Below are positions 8,902-17,923 of a stretch of 64,000 nucleotides of DNA, in pieces (the stretch's first letter is position 1; each line of letters starts with the position of its first letter). Below the pieces are notes generated by a model. That model did no database searches. It was not told where the DNA came from and saw only the letters and a list, made by a program, of their open reading frames with translations. The position numbers were made by a program, and so were the translations under genes. Origin of the DNA: Mycolicibacterium lacusdiani. Lineage in GTDB: Bacteria; Actinomycetota; Actinomycetes; Mycobacteriales; Mycobacteriaceae. The stretch lies in contig NZ_JAKCFC010000002.1 in NCBI RefSeq assembly GCF_021916785.1, positions 248,001 through 312,000 of the forward strand, given 5' to 3'.

Positions 8902-10146
8902 TCAAGCGCCGAACACCTCGACCGAGGCCCACAGCCCCACCACGCCGAGCACCAGCGTGACGGGCACCGTGGCCAGCCCCACCCTGCTGAACTCCAGGAA
9001 CGGCGCCGGGATGCGTTCGCGCTGAACTACGTTGCGCCACAGCAGGTTCGACAGCGAACCCGGGTAGGTCAAGTTCGGCCCGACGTTGACGCCGATCAGC
9101 ACGGCCAGCACCGCGGCGGGTCCCGCGCCGGCGACCAGCGGTAGCAACACCAGCACGGCGGGCAGGTTGTTCACCACGTTCGACAGCAGAGCGGCCACGG
9201 CGGCGATGCCGAGCAGCGCGGGCAGAGAGGTGCCGACCGGCAGCACGTCGCGCATCGCGGTGTCGAGGCCGTGGTGCATCACCCCTGCCACCACGACGCC
9301 CAGGCACAGCACGAACGCCAGGAACGGCACGTTGGCCGACGCGGCGATGTCTCGCACGGTGCTGTGCCCGCGCACCAGCGCGCGCACGCCGAGGACCATC
9401 GCCCCTGCCAGCGCCGCCCAGGCCGGTGACGCGTCGAGCAGCGAGGTGACGGCGAACCCGGCCAGCGTCAGACCGAGTACGACGAGCACGAACACCGGGG
9501 TCTCGGCGGGCGGTGGCGCGACGTCCCCGTCGGGGACCGCCGCCAGCTCGCGTCGGAAGTACATGCGCAGGATCACGAACTCGGCGGCGATGACGAGCAG
9601 CCACGGCAGCGTCATCAGGGCGGTGAAGTGGGCGAACGTGAGCCCCGCGGCGCTGAACGCGAGCAGGTTGGTCAGGTTCGACACGGGCATCAGCAGCGAG
9701 GCGCTGTTGGCCAGGTGCGCCGTGGCGTAGGCGTGCGGACGGGACGGCAGACCCAATGTCCGTGCCGTCGCCAGCACCACGGGCGTCAGCAGCACCACGG
9801 TCGCGTCGAGGCTGAGCACGGCGGTGGTGATCGCGGCGATGACGAACACCGTGGTCAGCAGTCGTACCGGTCTGCCCCTGCTCCGCCTCGCCATCGCCAC
9901 GCCTGCGGCGTGAAACAGCCCCTCGTCGTCGCACAGCTTCGCCAGGACCAGCACGGCGGCGAGGAAGCCCACGACCGGCAGCAGGCGGGTGACCTCGGCG
10001 AGCGCATCGTCGACCGACACCACGCCTGTCGCGATCAGCAGACCGGCGGCCGGTATCGCGGCCACGGCCTCGGGCAGGCGGCGCGGCCGGACGAGCGCGA
10101 ACGCCAGGACCGTCGCCAGCGCCAGCAGCGCCAGCGTCAGCTCCAC
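8902..10146 (-). CDS. arsB2: ArsB/SLC13-like ion permease
   Basis: Polytopic inner membrane permease of the ion transporter superfamily that includes arsenite exporter ArsB; about ten hydrophobic segments span the 414 residues, with the duplicated pattern typical of the family (LDATVVLLTPVVLATAR in the first half, LLSNVVNNLPAVLVLLPL in the second). It matches the position of Rv3578 (annotated arsB2) in M. tuberculosis. No arsenic regulator or reductase is nearby, so the substrate is open. GTG start at 10146; its first 10 bases overlap the end of the metallo-beta-lactamase-fold gene, indicating one pxpA-MBL-arsB transcript. Confidence 0.8.
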   Translation of the reverse strand: MELTLALLALATVLAFALVRPRRLPEAVAAIPAAGLLIATGVVSVDDALAEVTRLLPVVGFLAAVLVLAKLCDDEGLFHAAGVAMARRSRGRPVRLLTTVFVIAAITTAVLSLDATVVLLTPVVLATARTLGLPSRPHAYATAHLANSASLLMPVSNLTNLLAFSAAGLTFAHFTALMTLPWLLVIAAEFVILRMYFRRELAAVPDGDVAPPPAETPVFVLVVLGLTLAGFAVTSLLDASPAWAALAGAMVLGVRALVRGHSTVRDIAASANVPFLAFVLCLGVVVAGVMHHGLDTAMRDVLPVGTSLPALLGIAAVAALLSNVVNNLPAVLVLLPLVAGAGPAAVLAVLIGVNVGPNLTYPGSLSNLLWRNVVQRERIPAPFLEFSRVGLATVPVTLVLGVVGLWASVEVFGA

Positions 10147-11057
10147 GGGTCGCAGCGCTCCCAGAGGGTCGGAAGGTGCAGCGCCACTCCGTCTTCGCGC
10201 GCCAGCCGGGTGAGCACCCGCATCGAGACGTCGAGGTCGTCGCCGGCATATGGCAGTGCGCGCAGCGGTTGGTGCAGCGGGCGGAAGAAGTCGTCCCAGT
10301 GGATCAGCACCACCCGGCGCGCGCCGACCATGCGGACCGCCTCGTTCCAGTAGTCGCGCAGGTACCGCTCCGGCTGCAGGCCGAGCTGCCCAACGCCGAG
10401 GTACGCCACGTCGGCCCGGTGCCCCCTAAGTGCGCCCGGCACGAAGCCGGCGCTGCCCACGACGAGCATGGCCCGGCCCGAGGGCCGGTGCCGGATCATC
10501 GTCGACCAGGACTCGCCGCATCGGTAGGCGGCGGCCTTGACCGGCGGCACCACGGGCTCCTCGATGTCGCCGGGGAAGCGGTCGGGCGGGCAGTGGTCGC
10601 CGGCGACGAGCGTGACCTCGAACGCGCCGAGGTCGACGGCACTGCCCGGGGTGACGACGAGCAGCCGGTCCTCGGGCAGTCCGCCACCGCGACCGACGTT
10701 GGCGGTCGACGTCCCGCCGACCAGGGCCGCCCCGGTGCGGTCGGCGACCACCGCGCTGTCCATCGCGTGGTCGAAGTGGGTGTGCACCGGCAGCACGCCG
10801 GCGAGCCGGTCGACGCCGAGGCGGGCCAGGCAGCCGTCGATCCGCGGCAATGACGGAGTGAGCCGCCTGGTGCCCACCGCGAGCAGACCGGGCCGGGAGA
10901 AGAATCCGTCGGTCATGATCGCCGAGTCGCCGCCGGCGATCAGCAGCGTCGTCACGCCCGCCCACGTGACGGTGACCGGCGATTCTGCGTCGCCGGCGGG
11001 CGCGTCGAAGTATCCGGCGTAATCGCGAAGGTCGGGTCTGCCGAGCTTGAGGCGCAT
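10137..11057 (-). CDS. Metallo-beta-lactamase-fold hydrolase (Rv3577-like)
   Basis: Predicted Zn-dependent hydrolase of unknown substrate, 306 residues. The metal motif HTHFDH lies at residues 92-97, followed by further candidate ligands (VAGDHCPPD, LIHWDDF). The fold resembles UlaG/YtnP-type lactonases and phosphodiesterases, but no substrate motif is recognised. It starts ATG 11057 within the stop of pxpA and overlaps arsB2 by 10 bases, so all three are translationally coupled. Orthologous position to Rv3577, next to arsB2 in M. tuberculosis. Confidence 0.78.
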   Translation of the reverse strand: MRLKLGRPDLRDYAGYFDAPAGDAESPVTVTWAGVTTLLIAGGDSAIMTDGFFSRPGLLAVGTRRLTPSLPRIDGCLARLGVDRLAGVLPVHTHFDHAMDSAVVADRTGAALVGGTSTANVGRGGGLPEDRLLVVTPGSAVDLGAFEVTLVAGDHCPPDRFPGDIEEPVVPPVKAAAYRCGESWSTMIRHRPSGRAMLVVGSAGFVPGALRGHRADVAYLGVGQLGLQPERYLRDYWNEAVRMVGARRVVLIHWDDFFRPLHQPLRALPYAGDDLDVSMRVLTRLAREDGVALHLPTLWERCDPWS

Positions 11058-11806
11058 CAGACGAACGCCCTCAGGCGCAGACCGTCGGCTACCAGGCGGT
11101 CGCGGACGGCAGCTGCGATCCGGACCGCGCCGGGCGAATCACCGTGCACGCATACCGATTCCACGGTGATGGGAATGGTCGAACCGTCGCTCGCGGTGAC
11201 CCGGCCGCGCCCCGTCATGGCGGCGACGCGCTCGGCGATCTCGTCGACGTCGTGCAGCACCGCACCCTGCTCCCGGCGCGACACCAGTGTGCCGTCGGGC
11301 TGGTAGGCGCGGTCGGCGAAGGCCTCGGGCACGGTGCGCAGTCCGAGAGCCCTCGCCGCGTCGAAGAACTCCGAACCGGCGAGGCCGAGCACCGGCAGCG
11401 CCGGATCGACGAAGTGCACGGCGGTGGCCACCGCGTCGGCCTGCTCGGCGTGCCGGACGATTGTGTTGTACAGCGCGCCATGGGGTTTGACGTAAGCGAC
11501 CGTGGACCCCGCGGCATGGGCCAGCGCCTGCAACGCACCGATCTGGTAGACGACGTCGGCCACCAGCTCCTCGTGGCTGGCATCGATGAACCGGCGACCG
11601 AAACCGGCGAGGTCGCGGTAGCCGACCTGTGCGCCGATGCGCACGCCGCGGGCGGCTGCGGCGCGGCACGTGCGGAGCAGCCCTGCGGGGTCGCCGGCGT
11701 GAAAGCCGCACGCCACGTTGGCGCTGGTGACCACCTCGAGCATCGCCTCGTCGTCGCCGAGGCGCCACGGGCCGAAACCCTCACCGAGATCGGCGTTGAG
11801 GTCCAT
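11057..11806 (-). CDS. pxpA: LamB/YcsF family protein, 5-oxoprolinase subunit A
   Basis: PxpA opens 5-oxoproline to glutamate together with PxpB and PxpC in an ATP-dependent complex. The protein begins [23 protein letters not shown], the family signature, and continues [13 protein letters not shown] and VKPHGALYN. From ATG 11806 it is 249 residues, the usual length; a GTG at 11821 would add five residues. PxpB and PxpC are not encoded in the window; instead the gene is coupled to an MBL-fold hydrolase and a permease, so either the partners are elsewhere or this copy has another role. Confidence 0.88.
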   Translation of the reverse strand: MDLNADLGEGFGPWRLGDDEAMLEVVTSANVACGFHAGDPAGLLRTCRAAAARGVRIGAQVGYRDLAGFGRRFIDASHEELVADVVYQIGALQALAHAAGSTVAYVKPHGALYNTIVRHAEQADAVATAVHFVDPALPVLGLAGSEFFDAARALGLRTVPEAFADRAYQPDGTLVSRREQGAVLHDVDEIAERVAAMTGRGRVTASDGSTIPITVESVCVHGDSPGAVRIAAAVRDRLVADGLRLRAFV

Positions 11807-11825
11807 GGTCACGGCCGACACGGGG

Positions 11826-12494
11826 CTAGCCTACGGCGCGTGGCCGAGAACTCGCCCAGCCATTCTCGGTGACGAACTCCGGCAGCGGGCGAGCGTGAGT
11901 CCACTCCTCGATCTCCAATACCGGTCGCTGCGGGAACTCCGGCACCGGCCCCAGACACAGCACTGCAACGGGTTCGGAGTCGGTGGGCATGCCGAGCAGC
12001 CGTGCCAGCCGCGCCGGCTCGAAGATCGACACCCAGCCCAGCCCCAGCCCCTCGGCGCGCGCGGCGAGCCACATGTTCTGGATCGCGCACGACACCGAGG
12101 CGAGGTCCATCTGCGGCATCGTGCGACGGCCGAACACGTGGCGCTCGCGGTCGTCGCCCAACGCCACGACGAGCAGCTCCGCGCAGTCGAGGATCCCCTC
12201 GACCTTCAGCGCGAGGAACTCCTCGCCGCGGGCTCCGAGTGCGTCGGCGGTGAGCGCGCGTTCGTCGTCGACGATGCGGTGGACCCGGCGGCGGAGGGCG
12301 TCGTCGGTGATCCGGATGAAGCGCCAGGGCTGCATCAACCCGACGCTGGGCGCGGCATGCGCGGCCTGCAGCAGCCGGGCGAGCACCGGCGCGGGGACGG
12401 TCGCTCCTGCGACGAACTCCCGCATGTCGCGCCGTTCCAGGATTGCCCGGTACACCGCGCGACGCTCGTCGTCGCTGAAGGCGTGGGCGGTCAC
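11826..12494 (-). CDS. BluB-like 5,6-dimethylbenzimidazole synthase / nitroreductase-family flavoprotein
   Basis: FMN enzyme of the nitroreductase fold; BluB converts FMNH2 to dimethylbenzimidazole, the lower ligand of cobalamin. The 222-residue protein from GTG 12494 has [22 protein letters not shown], and [22 protein letters not shown], patterns typical of BluB rather than classic nitroreductases. The longer frame back to 12545 overlaps the divergent rhodanese start and lacks similarity. Sits alone between pxpA and sseB, with no other cobalamin gene in view, so the exact activity is inferred from family only. Confidence 0.75.
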   Translation of the reverse strand: MTAHAFSDDERRAVYRAILERRDMREFVAGATVPAPVLARLLQAAHAAPSVGLMQPWRFIRITDDALRRRVHRIVDDERALTADALGARGEEFLALKVEGILDCAELLVVALGDDRERHVFGRRTMPQMDLASVSCAIQNMWLAARAEGLGLGWVSIFEPARLARLLGMPTDSEPVAVLCLGPVPEFPQRPVLEIEEWTHARPLPEFVTENGWASSRPRAVG

Positions 12495-12535
12495 GCCGGG
12501 AAGCTTAGGCGGGCGCCGAGTGGCAGCATCGACGT

Positions 12536-13366
12536 GTGACCACATCCCGTGCCGACGTGCTGATCGCCGCGCCCGAACTACGCGCCCGCCTCGACGCGGG
12601 CGAGGACGTCTCGGTCCTCGACGTCCGATGGCAGCTCGCGGCGCCCGACGGACGCGCCGACTACGAGGCCGGCCACGTGCCGGGGGCGGTGTACGTGTCG
12701 CTCGACGACGACCTCACCGACCACGCCGTCGTCGGCCGTGGGCGGCATCCGTTGCCGTCGGGGCGCGACGTGCAGGAGGCGGCCCGGCGATGGGGAGTCC
12801 GGTCGGCCGTCCCGGTGGTCGTCTACGACGACTGGAACCGCGCCGGATCGGCCAGGGCGTGGTGGGTGCTCACCGCCGCGGGCATTCCGGGAGTGCGCAT
12901 CCTCGACGGTGGCCTCGCCGCCTGGCGGGACGCGGGTGGTGAACTCGAGACCGGCTCGGCCGCAACGGAACCCGGTGACGTGGTGGTGTCCCACGACGAC
13001 CTGTACGCCGGGGCTCTGCCGACGCTGACCGCCGACGAGGCTGCGAATGCCGACCGGCTGGTCGATGCCCGCGCGCCGGAACGGTTCCGCGGCGAGAACG
13101 AACCGGTCGACCCGGTCGCCGGCCACGTGCCCGGTGCGGTCAACGTGCCGAGCACGTCGCTGCTGAGCGCCGACGGCGCCTTCCTGTCGGACGCCGAACT
13201 CGGCGAGGCGCTCGGCGGCGCGACTGGCGCGTACTGCGGATCGGGGGTGACGGCATCGGTGGTGGTGGCGGCCTCGGTCGCCGCCGGAAGGCCCCTCGCG
13301 CTGTTCCCCGGGTCGTGGTCGCAATGGAGTTCGGAGCCTGGGCGTCCGGTGGCGACGGGGGCCTGA
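12536..13366 (+). CDS. sseB: Thiosulfate/3-mercaptopyruvate sulfurtransferase (tandem rhodanese)
   Basis: Two rhodanese domains in 276 residues. The N-terminal domain (about 10-130) has YDDWNRAGSARAWW with no cysteine at the active-site position and is structural; the C-terminal domain carries the catalytic Cys234 in AYCGSGVTA, expected to hold the persulfide. CET-type ligand loop and length match mycobacterial SseB/SseA. Cytosolic, no signal peptide. GTG start at 12536 lies 41 bases from the divergent BluB-like start, so the two share a compact promoter region. Confidence 0.85.
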   Translation: MTTSRADVLIAAPELRARLDAGEDVSVLDVRWQLAAPDGRADYEAGHVPGAVYVSLDDDLTDHAVVGRGRHPLPSGRDVQEAARRWGVRSAVPVVVYDDWNRAGSARAWWVLTAAGIPGVRILDGGLAAWRDAGGELETGSAATEPGDVVVSHDDLYAGALPTLTADEAANADRLVDARAPERFRGENEPVDPVAGHVPGAVNVPSTSLLSADGAFLSDAELGEALGGATGAYCGSGVTASVVVAASVAAGRPLALFPGSWSQWSSEPGRPVATGA

Positions 13367-13386
13367 TCGCCCCGATTCGGCCTTTC

Positions 13387-13407
13387 TAATGAAAACGGTT
13401 ATCGTTA
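13387..13407. promoter_or_regulatory. Zur-like box upstream of znuA
   Basis: A 21-bp element starts TAATGAAAACGG and ends TATCGTTA; eight of ten base pairs are symmetric about the centre. It agrees with the aztA/aztB box at about 15 of 21 positions when that is read on the minus strand, and has the same spacing. It ends 5 bases before the znuA ATG (13412), so it must overlap the transcription start or leader, a repression position. Confidence 0.75.
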
Positions 13408-13411
13408 CATT

Positions 13412-14395
13412 ATGACCGTCTCGCGCCGCCTTGCCGCCGCCATGCTCGTGGTGCCGTTCGTCCTGGTGTCCTGCTCCGATGGTGGCGACGACTCGGCGTC
13501 GTCGGCTACTCCGACCGACGCGGCACCGTGTCCCGTCGCCCCCGTCGACGTGGTCGTGAGCGTCGATCAGTGGGGCGACGTCGTCACCGAACTCGGCGGC
13601 GCATGCACGAACGTCACGACGCTGCTGGCCAGCTCGTCGGTCGACCCACACGACTACGAGCCGTCGCCCGCCGACGCGGCGAAGTTCGAAGGCGCTCGCC
13701 TCGTCGTGATCAATGGCGGTCACTACGACGAGTGGGCTGGCAAGCTCGCGGCCGGTTCGGCACCGGATGCGCCCGTCGTCGATGCCGTTCGGATCAGCGA
13801 GGGGGAGGCAGGCCACGGCGATGGTGCCGACGAGGCCGGCCAAAAAGGTCATGACGACGATGCGGCCAACCCACACGTCTGGTACAGCCCCACTGCCGTC
13901 ACGGGAGTCGCCGACGCCGTGACCGCCGAGCTGTCGGAGATCGCCCCGGACGCCGCGGACTACTTCGCCGAGCGGCGCAGCGCGTTCGCGACGTCGCTAC
14001 AGCCCTACGACGACGCCATCGCCGCGATCAAACAATCTGCGTCGGGCAAGACCTACGCCGCGACCGAAGCCGTGTTCGACGAGATGGCCGCTGCCGTCGG
14101 CCTGCAGAACAAGACCCCGGCCGGCTACCAGACCGCGTCGAACAACGAGAGTGACCCCTCACCGGCGGACCTCGACGCCTTCATTACCCTGCTCCAGGAC
14201 AAGGGCGTCGACGTGCTGATCTACAACACCCAGACCGAGGGATCAGTGCCCGAGCAGATCCGCGCCGCCGCCGAGTCGGCGAGCGTCCCGGTCGTCGAAG
14301 TCACCGAAACGGTGGCGCCGGGCACGGATTCGTTCGAGGCTTGGCAGGTGGCTCAACTCACCTCCCTTGCCGAGGCGCTCGGTGTCTCCGTCTGA
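13412..14395 (+). CDS. znuA: Zinc ABC transporter solute-binding lipoprotein ZnuA-like
   Basis: Cluster A-I metal-binding lipoprotein, 327 residues, with signal MTVSRRLAAAMLVVPFVLVSC. Zinc ligands are expected at His in SVDPHDYEPSP, His in NPHVWYSP and Glu/Asp further on; between them lies a short acidic, His-containing loop (GEAGHGDGADEAGQKGHDDDA) as in ZnuA proteins. Its first codon lies 5 bases after a Zur-like box. The ATPase gene starts within its last 14 bases, so znuACB is one unit. Resembles Rv2059 of M. tuberculosis in type. Confidence 0.88.
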   Translation: MTVSRRLAAAMLVVPFVLVSCSDGGDDSASSATPTDAAPCPVAPVDVVVSVDQWGDVVTELGGACTNVTTLLASSSVDPHDYEPSPADAAKFEGARLVVINGGHYDEWAGKLAAGSAPDAPVVDAVRISEGEAGHGDGADEAGQKGHDDDAANPHVWYSPTAVTGVADAVTAELSEIAPDAADYFAERRSAFATSLQPYDDAIAAIKQSASGKTYAATEAVFDEMAAAVGLQNKTPAGYQTASNNESDPSPADLDAFITLLQDKGVDVLIYNTQTEGSVPEQIRAAAESASVPVVEVTETVAPGTDSFEAWQVAQLTSLAEALGVSV

Positions 14396-15161
14396 CGTCA
14401 CCGAACCGGCACTCGCCTTCGACGACGTCAGCGTCGTTCGCGGCGGCCGGCTGGTCTGGTCCGAGGGCACGTTCGCGGTGCCGGCGGGCGGGATCGTCGC
14501 CGTCATCGGAACCAGCGGCTCCGGCAAGACGACGTTGTTGCACGCGGTGCTCGGCATCATCCCGACCGCGTCGGGCGAGATCCGGGTGCTCGGTGAACGC
14601 CCCGGCGCCGCCACCGGCCTGATCGGTTACGTGCCGCAGAACTACGCGGCTGCCGCGGGCACGGCGATTCGCGCCTGCGACGCGGTGCTGCTCGGGTTGA
14701 CCGGCAACCGTTGGGGTTTCGGGCGCGCGAGTGCTGAACAGCGCAGCCGGGTCGAGGAGATCATCGCAGCGGTGGACGCCACCGAGTTCGCGGGCCGTAG
14801 GCTTTCGCAGCTGTCCGGTGGGCAGCGCCAACGCATTGCGATTGCCGAAGCGCTCGTCAGCAGGCCCCGGCTGCTGATCCTCGATGAACCGCTCACCTCG
14901 CTCGACGTGCGCAACCAGCGCAGCATCGTAAGCCTGCTGGCGCGAATCCGGGACGAGTTCGGCGTGACGATCGTCGTGGTCGCACACGACCTCAACCCCC
15001 TGCTCGGCATCCTCGACGGAGCCATCTACCTGCTCGACGGGCACGCCCACTTCGACACCATGGACGAGGTGGTGGACGAGACGCTGCTGACGCACCTCTA
15101 CGGGACGTCGATTCAGGTCGTGCACACCCCGCAGGGCGAGCTCTACATGCGGAGCGTGTGA
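14382..15161 (+). CDS. znuC: Zinc ABC transporter ATP-binding protein ZnuC-like
   Basis: ATPase of the second zinc importer. Walker A IGTSGSGKTTLL, Q-loop YVPQNY, signature LSGGQRQRI, Walker B RLLILDEPL and His switch VVAHDLNP are intact. GTG 14382 (VSPSDVTEPALAFDDVSV) is preferred, giving 259 residues; a TTG at 14367 would add five. The gene overlaps the end of znuA by 14 bases and its TGA shares a base with the ATG of the permease, so all three subunits are translationally coupled. Confidence 0.88.
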   Translation: MSPSDVTEPALAFDDVSVVRGGRLVWSEGTFAVPAGGIVAVIGTSGSGKTTLLHAVLGIIPTASGEIRVLGERPGAATGLIGYVPQNYAAAAGTAIRACDAVLLGLTGNRWGFGRASAEQRSRVEEIIAAVDATEFAGRRLSQLSGGQRQRIAIAEALVSRPRLLILDEPLTSLDVRNQRSIVSLLARIRDEFGVTIVVVAHDLNPLLGILDGAIYLLDGHAHFDTMDEVVDETLLTHLYGTSIQVVHTPQGELYMRSV

Positions 15162-16036
15162 TGACCGCGTCGCTCGTCGCCCTGGGCTACCACGAGAACT
15201 GGGTCCACATCCTGACGTCGGCCTTCATGCGCAACGCGCTGATCGGCGGGACCTTGGTCGCGCTCGCGGCCGGTCTGATCGGGTACTTCATCATCGTGCG
15301 CAACAGCGCATTTGCCGCACACGCGTTGGCGCACATCGGATTTCCAGGGGCCACCGGTGCGGTCCTGATCGGTCTGCCGGTCACAGTCGGGCTCGCGGTG
15401 TTCTGCGTGGGCGGCGCACTCGTCATCGGTGCGCTGGGCAAGCGGGCCGACGAGCGCGAGGTGGCGACGGGAACCGTACTGGCTGCGGCCACGGGTCTCG
15501 GGCTGTTCTTCAGCTCGCTGGCGACCAAGAGCAGCAGCACGGTGACCAACGTGTTGTTCGGCAATCTGCTGGCCGTCAGTCATCAGCAGCTCATCGCCTT
15601 CGCCGTCGTCCTCGTCGTGATCGCCGCAGTGATCGCCTTCGTCTACCGCCCCCTGCTCTTCGCGTCGGTCAACGCGGAGGTCGCCGAGGCCAGAGGCGTG
15701 CCGGTGCGCGCACTGTCGGTGATCTTCATGGCGCTGCTGGGGCTGTCCATCACGATGGCCGTGCAAGCCGTGGGCACGCTGCTGCTGTTCGCGCTCGTGG
15801 TCACGCCCGCGGCGACCGCCATCATGCTGACGGCTCGGCCCGGCGCCGCGATGGCCGTCGCGACCGCACTGGCCGTCGTGTCGGTGTGGTGCGGGCTCGC
15901 GGTATCGGCGATGTTCAACGTGCCGCCGAGTTTCGTCATCACGACGATCGTCAGCTTGATCTGGCTTGCGGTGTGGCTCTCGGCTCGCCGCGCGACCGAA
16001 CGCCCGACCGTGCCGTCGCACGGCGCCGAGTCATAG
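15161..16036 (+). CDS. znuB: Zinc ABC transporter permease ZnuB-like
   Basis: ABC-3 family membrane permease of 291 residues with about eight hydrophobic segments, starting MTASLVALGYHENWVHILTSAFMRNALIGG. Family features are FAAHALAHIGFPGATGAVLIG and VTPAATAIMLTARPG. A GTG directly before the ATG (15158) is an alternative start. Unlike AztB of the first system it ends normally after the last helix (SARRATERPTVPSHGAES), which makes the AztB fusion stand out. The last gene of the Zur-controlled znuACB unit. Confidence 0.88.
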   Translation: MTASLVALGYHENWVHILTSAFMRNALIGGTLVALAAGLIGYFIIVRNSAFAAHALAHIGFPGATGAVLIGLPVTVGLAVFCVGGALVIGALGKRADEREVATGTVLAAATGLGLFFSSLATKSSSTVTNVLFGNLLAVSHQQLIAFAVVLVVIAAVIAFVYRPLLFASVNAEVAEARGVPVRALSVIFMALLGLSITMAVQAVGTLLLFALVVTPAATAIMLTARPGAAMAVATALAVVSVWCGLAVSAMFNVPPSFVITTIVSLIWLAVWLSARRATERPTVPSHGAES

Positions 16037-16269
16037 GGTTTTCCCCGATTCCTCGCGGGTGCGTGGCTGGAAGCATCTACGTCGGCGGACGTTCAGGGCC
16101 GTCATCGTAGGGAGCGGGCCGGGCTCGTCGATCGGGGGACGACGCGCCTTGCCCGCACGTTCGGCGACGACGGCGTATGAGGGGTCGGCGTGGTCGATGG
16201 ACGGTGGTCAGCGTGTCAATGGGACCTGACGGCGACGAGCCCTGAGCGAACCCGCTAGCGTCATGGAGC

Positions 16270-17367
16270 ATGTCCCGAGGTCCAGCGCCGCGGCGCCGCG
16301 CGACCCTGGCATCCTTGGCCGCCGAACTCAAGGTTTCGCGCACCACGATCTCCAATGCCTACAACCGTCCGGATCAGTTGTCCGCCGATCTGCGGGAGCG
16401 CGTGCTCGCCACCGCAAAGCAGCTGGGTTACCCCGGGCCCGACCCCGTCGCCCGGTCACTGCGCACCCGCCGCGCGGGTGCCGTGGGCCTGATGATCACC
16501 GAACCGCTCAACTATTCGTTCAGTGACCCGGCGGCCCTCGACTTCGTTGCGGGCCTTGCCGAATCGTGCGAGGAGGTCGGACAGGGGCTGCTGCTGGTCG
16601 CCGTCGGACCGAACCGCAGCGTGAGCGACGGTACCGCCGCGGTGCTGGCGGCCGGGGTCGACGGGTTCGTGGTCTACTCGGCCTCCGACGACGACCCGTA
16701 CCTTCCGGTCGTGCAACAGCGGGCCCTGCCGTTGGTCGTCGTCGATCAGCCCAAGCACGTCGCCGGGGCGTCGCACGTCGGCATCGACGACCGGGCTGCG
16801 ATGCGAGCGATGGCCGAGCACGTCCTCGAACTCGGGCATCGCCAGATCGGGCTGCTCACCATGCGTCTCGGCCGCGATCGGCCGGACGCCGGTGTGGTGG
16901 CCGTCGCCGACCCCGACCGGGCCGGGACGCCGCACTTCGACGTGCAGGGCGACCGGATCCACGGCGTGCGCGACGCGATGGCCGCCCACGGGGTCGACCC
17001 GCAGAAGCTGGTGATCGTGGAGAGCTTCGAGCACCAGCCCACGTCCGGAGGTCTGGCCGCCGAGGTGGCACTGGAGGCGAACCCACGCATCACCGCGCTG
17101 ATGTGCACGGCTGACGTGCTGGCGTTGTCGGCGATGGACTACCTGCGGGCGCGCGGCATCTACGTACCGGGCCAGCTGACGGTCACTGGCTTCGACGGGA
17201 TCCCCGATGCCATCAGCAGGGGGTTGACGACGGTGCGCCAGCCGAGCATCGAGAAGGGCCGCCGTGCGGGCCGCCTGCTGCACCAGCCGTCGCGCTCGGG
17301 CCTGCCGGAGATCGAGGTGCTCGACACCGAATTGATCCGCGGCCGGACGTCGGGACCGCCGGCCTAG
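16270..17367 (+). CDS. LacI-family transcriptional regulator (Rv3575c-like)
   Basis: DNA-binding repressor of 365 residues: an N-terminal LacI helix-turn-helix (ATLASLAAELKVSRTTISNAYNRPDQLS) with the hinge GYPGPDPVARSLRTRRAG, then a two-lobed periplasmic-binding-type effector domain. The insert with PDAGVVAVADPDRAG is seen in actinobacterial members. No sugar operon is adjacent, so its target and ligand are unknown. The position next to the kstR region corresponds to Rv3575c. The 233 bases between znuB and this gene contain nothing else recognisable. Confidence 0.85.
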   Translation: MSRGPAPRRRATLASLAAELKVSRTTISNAYNRPDQLSADLRERVLATAKQLGYPGPDPVARSLRTRRAGAVGLMITEPLNYSFSDPAALDFVAGLAESCEEVGQGLLLVAVGPNRSVSDGTAAVLAAGVDGFVVYSASDDDPYLPVVQQRALPLVVVDQPKHVAGASHVGIDDRAAMRAMAEHVLELGHRQIGLLTMRLGRDRPDAGVVAVADPDRAGTPHFDVQGDRIHGVRDAMAAHGVDPQKLVIVESFEHQPTSGGLAAEVALEANPRITALMCTADVLALSAMDYLRARGIYVPGQLTVTGFDGIPDAISRGLTTVRQPSIEKGRRAGRLLHQPSRSGLPEIEVLDTELIRGRTSGPPA

Positions 17368-17401
17368 GCATTCGAACCAGTAAGCGCAGGTCTAAAAACC
17401 G

Positions 17402-17412
17402 CACGTTACGTG
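17402..17412. promoter_or_regulatory. Short palindrome upstream of nsrR, possible operator
   Basis: CACGTTACGTG is a perfect 5-bp inverted repeat about a central T, 62 bases before the nsrR start. NsrR-type regulators usually repress their own operon, so an operator is expected in this gap, but this sequence does not match the published NsrR site shape closely and may be incidental. Confidence 0.25.
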
Positions 17413-17473
17413 GTGTTAGAGGCCATAGCGCGAAAAGTCGCATCAGGAGTGCGCATTAAATAGCGTCTATGCC

Positions 17474-17923
17474 ATGCAGCTGACGCGGTTCACCGATCTG
17501 GGGCTGCGAGCCATGATGCTGATGGCCGCGGGCGAGTCCGAGGGACACCGCATCACCACCCGCACGATCGCAACCGGCGCGGGCGCCTCGGAGCATCACA
17601 TCGCGAAGGCGGTGTCACGGCTCGTCGAACTCGGCATGGTCAACGCCCGCCGCGGACGCGTCGGCGGGCTGGAACTCACCGCTGCGGGCCGTACCGCGTC
17701 GGTCGGCTGGCTGGTACGCCAACTGGAGGGCGACCGAGACGTCGTCACCTGCGGCGGGGAGAGCCCTTGCCCACTGATCGCGGCGTGCAGGCTGCGCCGG
17801 GCCCTCGCCGAGGCCAAAGAGGCGTTCTACCGCGAACTGGATCGTCACACCATCACCGACCTCGCGGGAAGCCAAAGTCTTCCCGTCGTTCTCCGACTCA
17901 CTGAAAAGAGGGCTACCCCATGA
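17474..17923 (+). CDS. nsrR: Rrf2-family nitric oxide-sensing repressor NsrR
   Basis: Iron-sulfur repressor that releases DNA when its cluster reacts with NO. The 149-residue protein has the Rrf2 winged helix (MQLTRFTDLGLRAMMLMA) and three cysteines, Cys93, Cys99 and Cys105, in VTCGGESPCPLIAACRL, the same positions as the cluster ligands of Streptomyces NsrR. Its TGA overlaps the ATG of the flavohaemoglobin gene (ATGA, 17920-17923), so sensor and detoxification enzyme form one coupled operon. Confidence 0.9.
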   Translation: MQLTRFTDLGLRAMMLMAAGESEGHRITTRTIATGAGASEHHIAKAVSRLVELGMVNARRGRVGGLELTAAGRTASVGWLVRQLEGDRDVVTCGGESPCPLIAACRLRRALAEAKEAFYRELDRHTITDLAGSQSLPVVLRLTEKRATP

